A stretch of 64,000 nucleotides of DNA from Deltaproteobacteria bacterium. Lineage in GTDB: Bacteria; UBA10199; JADGCS01. The stretch covers positions 185,864 through 249,863 of the forward strand of contig JACKPK010000002.1 in assembly GCA_024233595.1 (NCBI GenBank). The letters run 5' to 3'. Of this stretch, positions 60,680-64,000 are shown piece by piece. The notes under the pieces were generated by a model. That model was not told where the DNA came from. It did no database searches and saw only the letters and a list, made by a program, of their open reading frames with translations. A program made the position numbers and the translations under genes. Positions within the stretch are counted from its first letter, which is position 1; the number at the start of each line of letters is the position of its first letter.

Positions 60680-60739
60680 AAGTGTGGATCCTTTCCTTTT
60701 TGAGTCAAAATTGAAAAACTTTTAAATGCGGTGAAAAAC

Positions 60740-60753
60740 TGAATCACCATTCA
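60740..60753. promoter_or_regulatory. Candidate FadR-like operator upstream of fadA
   Basis: TGAAT-CACC-ATTCA is a perfect 5-bp inverted repeat resembling the TGAATGA-type half sites of TetR-family FadR regulators of beta-oxidation. It lies 61 bp before the fadA start. A second imperfect palindrome (CCTCCGT...ACGGAAGG) is at 60761-60780. Confidence 0.35.
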
Positions 60754-60905
60754 TTTTGTACCTCCGTCATAAACGGAAGGCCCCACTTTGGCAAAGGAAG
60801 AAGGCAAAAAAATTGTGTGGCCCTTATTGCTGGAGTTTTTTAAGGATCTTCGCTAAATTAAGCATTCAGTCAAATCGTTGAACAAGCCGGGTGACTGACA
60901 TATAT

Positions 60906-61982
60906 ATGACACTACTATTGCTCTATTTATTTTTGGTGATTGGCGTTTCGTTTCTGTGCTCGCTCTTGGAATCTGTGATCCTTTCTGTCACCAAGTCCCA
61001 TATTTCATTAATGGTCAAGCAAGGTCGGCGTGGCGGTATTTTGTTGCGTTCGCTCAAAAAGAACATCGATCGTTCCTTGGCTGCCATTTTAACAGTCAAC
61101 ACCATTGCCAACACCTTTGGGGCAGCTGGTGTGGGCGCGCAGGTTCTTAAGGTTTACGGCGATGAGTTTGTGGCGATTTGCTCTGCGGGTTTAACGTTTT
61201 TGATTTTATTCTTTTCGGAAATCATCCCCAAAACATTGGGTGCGACTTACTGGCGGCAATTGGCTCCCATGTGTGCGTACCTGATCGAGATGCTTGTTGT
61301 GGTGGCTTATCCTTTTGTGGTTTTGTTTCGCGCTGTTTCGCGAGTCATTGCAAAAAATGGCGAAGCCTATCCAAAAATGACGCGTGAAGAGATGATTGTG
61401 GTTGCTGAAACTGGTGTGGAAGAGGGCGCCTTGGCCGAAAAAGAACAACGCATCATTAAAAATCTTTTGCGACTCAATGCTATTCTTGTGCAAGACGTGA
61501 TGACGCCGCGTTCGGTTGTGTTCTCTTTGCAAAAAGACATGACGGTGGCGGATGTTCTCGAAAAAAAATCACCGATCTTTTTTTCGCGCATCCCTGTTTA
61601 TGATCATGATCTTGATGATGTCATTGGAATGGTGTTGCGCTTTAAAATCATTGAATCCAGTTCTGAAGATCGTGAAGATCTGACAATGGATCAATTGCTC
61701 ATGCCCATAGAATCCATAGAAGAGGGCAAATCTGTGGCACACGCCTTAGACGAATTCATTAAAAAGCGTGATCACCTCTTTTTGGTGCGAGATCATTCGG
61801 GCACCACCACTGGTATCATCACTTTAGAAGACGTTATCGAAACACTTCTTGGTGTCGAGATCGTCGATGAATTCGATTCGGTCGAAGACATGCGCAAGTA
61901 CGCTCTAGAGCAATGGGAAAGTCGCAAGAAGTCGCGCAAGTACAAGTACATCGGAAAAGATGTTGTGAATTCCGAATCTTGA
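60906..61982 (+). CDS. DUF21 (CNNM)-CBS membrane protein, hemolysin/CorC-like
   Basis: About 358 residues from ATG 60906; a GTG at 60891 is an alternative. Three or four membrane helices (1-175) form the CNNM/DUF21 domain (LLLLYLFLVIGVSFLCSLLE at the start, FFSEIIPKTLGATYWRQL later). A CBS pair follows (about 195-320: VMTPRSVVFSL, then GIITLEDVIETLLGVEIVDE). The CorC_HlyC C-terminal domain is absent. Family members are linked to Mg2+/Co2+ transport. Divergent from the fad operon. Confidence 0.88.
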   Translation: MTLLLLYLFLVIGVSFLCSLLESVILSVTKSHISLMVKQGRRGGILLRSLKKNIDRSLAAILTVNTIANTFGAAGVGAQVLKVYGDEFVAICSAGLTFLILFFSEIIPKTLGATYWRQLAPMCAYLIEMLVVVAYPFVVLFRAVSRVIAKNGEAYPKMTREEMIVVAETGVEEGALAEKEQRIIKNLLRLNAILVQDVMTPRSVVFSLQKDMTVADVLEKKSPIFFSRIPVYDHDLDDVIGMVLRFKIIESSSEDREDLTMDQLLMPIESIEEGKSVAHALDEFIKKRDHLFLVRDHSGTTTGIITLEDVIETLLGVEIVDEFDSVEDMRKYALEQWESRKKSRKYKYIGKDVVNSES

Positions 61983-62002
61983 TCCTTCCCGTATTCAACG
62001 TT

Positions 62003-62018
62003 ATTGAGTCATCTCAAT
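62003..62018. promoter_or_regulatory. Inverted repeat upstream of bcp
   Basis: ATTGAG-TCAT-CTCAAT is a perfect 6-bp inverted repeat ending 26 bp before the bcp ATG; it could be an operator or a small hairpin. No regulator is known. Confidence 0.3.
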
Positions 62019-62044
62019 TGTCATTTCATTCACAGGAGTTCGTT

Positions 62045-62497
62045 ATGCTTAAAGAAGGCAGCAAAGCCCCCGCGTTTAAATTAAAAAATCAAAATGGCGA
62101 AACCATTCAGTTAAAAGATTTTGCGGGTAAAAAAGTTGTTTTGTATTTTTATCCCAAAGACATGACGCCTGGTTGCACAACCGAGGCCTGTGATTTTAAC
62201 GATAGTCTCTCTAAGATCAAACGCAAAAAAGCCGTGGTGCTTGGCGTGAGTTTTGACGACGAAAAACGTCATCAAAAGTTTATTGATAAGTACAGCTTGC
62301 AGTTTGATTTGCTTGTTGATGGCGATAAAAAGATCGCAGAAAAATACGGTGTGTATCAGCTTAAAAAATTCATGGGCAAAGAGTTCATGGGCATTGTGCG
62401 TTCCACTTTTATCATCGATGAAAAAGGCAAAATTCAAAAAATCTTTTCCCCGGTTTCCGTGAAGGGCCATGTGGATGAGGTTGTGAAGAGTTTATAA
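62045..62497 (+). CDS. bcp: Thiol peroxidase, BCP-type peroxiredoxin
   Basis: 150 residues. It reduces peroxides with thioredoxin. The motif is YPKDMTPGCTTEACDFND with peroxidatic Cys and the resolving Cys five residues later (atypical 2-Cys). The ATG at 62045 has AGGAG seven bases upstream; a longer open frame runs back into the DUF21 gene and is not used. It is followed by the repeat island. Confidence 0.95.
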   Translation: MLKEGSKAPAFKLKNQNGETIQLKDFAGKKVVLYFYPKDMTPGCTTEACDFNDSLSKIKRKKAVVLGVSFDDEKRHQKFIDKYSLQFDLLVDGDKKIAEKYGVYQLKKFMGKEFMGIVRSTFIIDEKGKIQKIFSPVSVKGHVDEVVKSL

Positions 62498-62942
62498 GTG
62501 TGTAGGTGCCCCCGCCTTCGTCCCGCGTTGCAGGAACTGCGGCGCGACAGGTAGATAAAAGAACTCTACTGTTCTACTTGCTCCACTGCTCTACTGATCT
62601 TTATTCAGGGGCTCGTATCTAGGGCTTGGGGCTTGTAGTGGTCGCTCGTGAGCGACCATAATTTTGATACAATGTTCTTGGCCGCTCGCGAGCGGCCACT
62701 ACATTTTAGTGAATAATGTCTTCCCGGATTTATCAGCTTTTACCTTCGTGATGTGATTTTCTGTAGGGGCCTACCCCTACAATCTCCAAAGGCGGACGCA
62801 GCGTCTGTATGGGAATGACAATGACGAGCCCCTAGACGCGAGACCCAAAGACTAGATTGCGTCGTCGTTTCACTCCTCGCAATGACATTCGAGCAGTAGA
62901 CCTTTTTCACCTAGACACCTAGGCACCTAGGTACCTAAGCAC
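62498..62942. repeat. Repeat island B: REPIN-like element, palindromes, 8-bp tandem units
   Basis: No gene is visible. It contains the CTCTACTGATC word also found inverted near 20600, a REPIN-like element (62636-62720), a perfect hairpin TGTAGGGG-CCTA-CCCCTACA (about 62772-62791), an inverted TCATTGCGAG-type palindrome (62855-62887), and a five-unit 8-bp tandem array running into the plsC stop codon. Confidence 0.65.
62636..62720 (-). repeat. REPIN-like two-hairpin element, copy 2 (inverted)
   Basis: Two hairpins in inverted arrangement: GGTCGCTCGTGAGCGACC and GGCCGCTCGCGAGCGGCC, joined by a spacer with ATAATTTTGATACAA, the outer ends reading GTAGTGG and CCACTAC. It matches the element at 20441-20517 in opposite orientation, with the same flanking TTTTAGTGAATAATG. 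Confidence 0.7.
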
Positions 62943-62950
62943 TTAGGCAC
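62909..62950. repeat. 8-bp tandem repeat overlapping the plsC stop
   Basis: Five units: ACCTAGAC, ACCTAGGC, ACCTAGGT, ACCTAAGC, ACTTAGGC. The plsC stop codon (TAA on the minus strand, 62943-62945) lies in the last unit. Two-unit versions occur in island A. Confidence 0.65.
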
Positions 62951-63710
62951 TAATTTCCCGCATCAATTCTACCATTTGCGCGTGTGCTTTTGACATCAAA
63001 TCATCGCGATCTGTGCTTTGCATGTTCTTGGTCACAATGGGCGTGCCGATTTTGATTTTGACCAGGCCTGGTCGCATGCGGAATGAGTTTTTTGGCATCA
63101 CATTTTTTGATCCCGAAATGGCAATGGGCACCACCGGTGTTTGCGATTGAATCGCCAAAACAAACACGCCTTTTTTAAAGGGGCGTACGTCACCCTTATC
63201 GCTACGCGTTCCTTCTGGATAAGCGATCACGTTTTTGCCATTGCGAATCATGTCGGCAGCGTGATTCAAACTGGCCACTGCTTTGTCGTGGTTTTTGCGA
63301 TCAATGAAAATCATTCCCATGGCCCAAATGTACCAGCCCAAAAACGGCACCGCGCGCAGTTCTTTTTTGGCAATAAAATGCAAGGGCACAGGCAAGGCTG
63401 TGAACGCCGCCGGGATATCCAAGGTGCTTTGATGGTGCATCACAAAAATATGCGGTGTTTTAAAATTGATGTTCTCTAAACCTTCCACCTGTAATCTTGT
63501 TCCGGTGATGAATAAAACACCGGGGGCCCAGATTTTATTCGCCATGAGCAAAGCGATTTTACGATTAAGGGTCAGGCCAAGAACCGCAAGAGCAAGTGTG
63601 ATGGTCAACATGGTCCAAGCAAAGCCAATGATGACTTGCGAGCAATTGATGAGTCGCCATTTTAAGGTTTCGACTTTTTGAACGTTTAAAAAGCTGTGAG
63701 AAAAATTCAT
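62943..63710 (-). CDS. plsC: 1-acyl-sn-glycerol-3-phosphate acyltransferase
   Basis: 255 residues with N-terminal membrane helices (about 25-70). It makes phosphatidic acid from lysophosphatidic acid. The catalytic H-x4-D motif is VMHHQSTLD (His93, Asp98), followed by FIDRKN and the glycerol-phosphate-binding YPEGTRSDKG. The C-terminal VKIKIGTPI is typical. The ribosome site AGGA lies in front of the ATG, with a TATATA-like -10 upstream. The upstream gene on this strand is an epimerase-like fragment. Confidence 0.93.
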   Translation of the reverse strand: MNFSHSFLNVQKVETLKWRLINCSQVIIGFAWTMLTITLALAVLGLTLNRKIALLMANKIWAPGVLFITGTRLQVEGLENINFKTPHIFVMHHQSTLDIPAAFTALPVPLHFIAKKELRAVPFLGWYIWAMGMIFIDRKNHDKAVASLNHAADMIRNGKNVIAYPEGTRSDKGDVRPFKKGVFVLAIQSQTPVVPIAISGSKNVMPKNSFRMRPGLVKIKIGTPIVTKNMQSTDRDDLMSKAHAQMVELMREISA

Positions 63711-63860
63711 GTATTTTCCTATATAATCACTTTTGAACTCTAAAGACTCATTGTCTTGTCATTGCGAGGAATTCGCCTGCTTGTTCTCCATAGCTTTAGC
63801 GAATGACGAAGCAATCCAAGATGGATCGCCGCGTCAGCTAAGGCTGACTCGCGATGACGG
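63711..63860. repeat. Intergenic REP-like palindromes
   Basis: TCATTGCGAGG at 63759 pairs loosely with a later GACGAAGCAATCC, and GTCAGC-TAAG-GCTGAC (within 63825-63858) sits inside ATCGC...GCGAT arms. These belong to the TCATTGCGAG palindrome family also present in both repeat islands. A promoter for plsC is likely at the left end. Confidence 0.5.
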
Positions 63861-64000
63861 TTAAGAATTTTTTGAAGGAAGTTTTTTTCCTTCTTCTTTT
63901 TTAGTCCCACCCTGAACCAAATCCGGATGATTCACGCTTAACCATTCAATGGTGTCTGTGAGTGTTTTTCTTGGGTCACGAGGGTGCCAATTTAAATCTG
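63861..64000 (-). CDS. C-terminal part of an NAD-dependent epimerase/reductase-like protein (partial)
   Basis: The minus-strand frame is open from the right edge to the TAA at 63861-63863 (about 46 codons). It encodes DLNWHPRDPRKTLTDTIEWL followed by SVNHPDLV and a Lys-rich tail. The pattern L-x-W-x-P-R-x-x-x-x-T-L-x-D-T-I-x-W is the usual C-terminus of extended short-chain dehydrogenases (dihydroflavonol-reductase/hopanoid-epimerase type). Most of the gene lies outside the window, so the substrate cannot be given. Confidence 0.6.
   Translation of the reverse strand, partial: DLNWHPRDPRKTLTDTIEWLSVNHPDLVQGGTKKEEGKKLPSKNS

Noticed and set aside
62909..62950. Possible CRISPR array
   Set aside because: Units are contiguous 8-mers without spacers; no cas genes are in the window.
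1..64000. tRNA, rRNA or tmRNA genes
   Set aside because: No cloverleaf or rRNA signature was recognised; only the SRP RNA could be supported.

Overview
The window is a gene-dense chromosomal stretch of moderate GC from a Gram-negative bacterium. Outer-membrane functions are visible (BamB-like propeller, Lgt, TonB-like protein). Several features suggest a deltaproteobacterial-grade organism, most likely allied to Bdellovibrionota/Oligoflexia: a TIGR02147-type regulator, three NtrC-family sigma-54 activators, paired b'/b ATP synthase subunits, a TIGR03960/DUF2344 radical SAM protein beside RNase E/G, and a homodimeric PDH E1. This placement is inference from gene content and was not tested by phylogeny.

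Layout. 1-230: tail of an unknown gene. 397-7744: a tightly packed signalling operon (PAS histidine kinase, NtrC-type regulator, degenerate sigma-54 activator, third activator with a pseudo-receiver, STAS protein, kinase-GAF-phosphatase fusion), running into folC (7760-8950). 8978-14473: TPR protein, hemX-like gene, hemA, YfgM/BamB-like pair, GNAT protein. 14549-20185: pyrR-pyrB-pyrC, TonB-like protein, glycosyltransferase, rph, rdgB. 20186-21691: gene-free repeat island with a decayed IS30-family element. 21692-27973: secreted Ala-rich protein (minus), TIGR02147-like regulator, ClC channel (minus), EamA transporter, aldehyde dehydrogenase. 28075-33555: aceE-aceF-lpd. 33558-35005: ogt and a Ca2+/Na+ exchanger. 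34980-44698 (minus): dnaX-ybaB-recR-coaC, an extended bTHX protein, a radical SAM protein, RNase E/G and nagZ. 44759-46129: ECF sigma factor and membrane partner. 47077-52996: ATP synthase operon b'-b-delta-alpha-gamma-beta-(small ORF)-epsilon, without a and c. 53055-56569: orphan HExxH protein, CsbD-like protein, lgt, secreted protein, rhodanese, dtd. 56570-57060: 4.5S/SRP RNA (minus) and, divergently, a candidate sigma-54-dependent small RNA. 57061-60679 (minus): fadN-fadA. 60906-62497: CBS/DUF21 protein and bcp. 62498-62942: a second repeat island sharing modules with the first. 62943-64000 (minus): plsC and the end of an epimerase-like gene.

The most notable signals are four. First, at 56779-57047 a canonical -24/-12 promoter is followed by about 106 nt of non-coding, foldable sequence and a strong terminator, with a perfect 12-bp inverted repeat upstream where an activator could bind. 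Second, the operon at 397-7744 joins sigma-54 control to a partner-switch (STAS/HATPase/PP2C) module. Third, an A10 slippery run in dnaX gives access to a 47-residue tail in the -1 frame that looks like the usual DnaX C-terminus. Fourth, two intergenic islands about 42 kb apart carry inverted copies of the same two-hairpin REPIN-like element and the same 8-bp CCTAGG-type unit.
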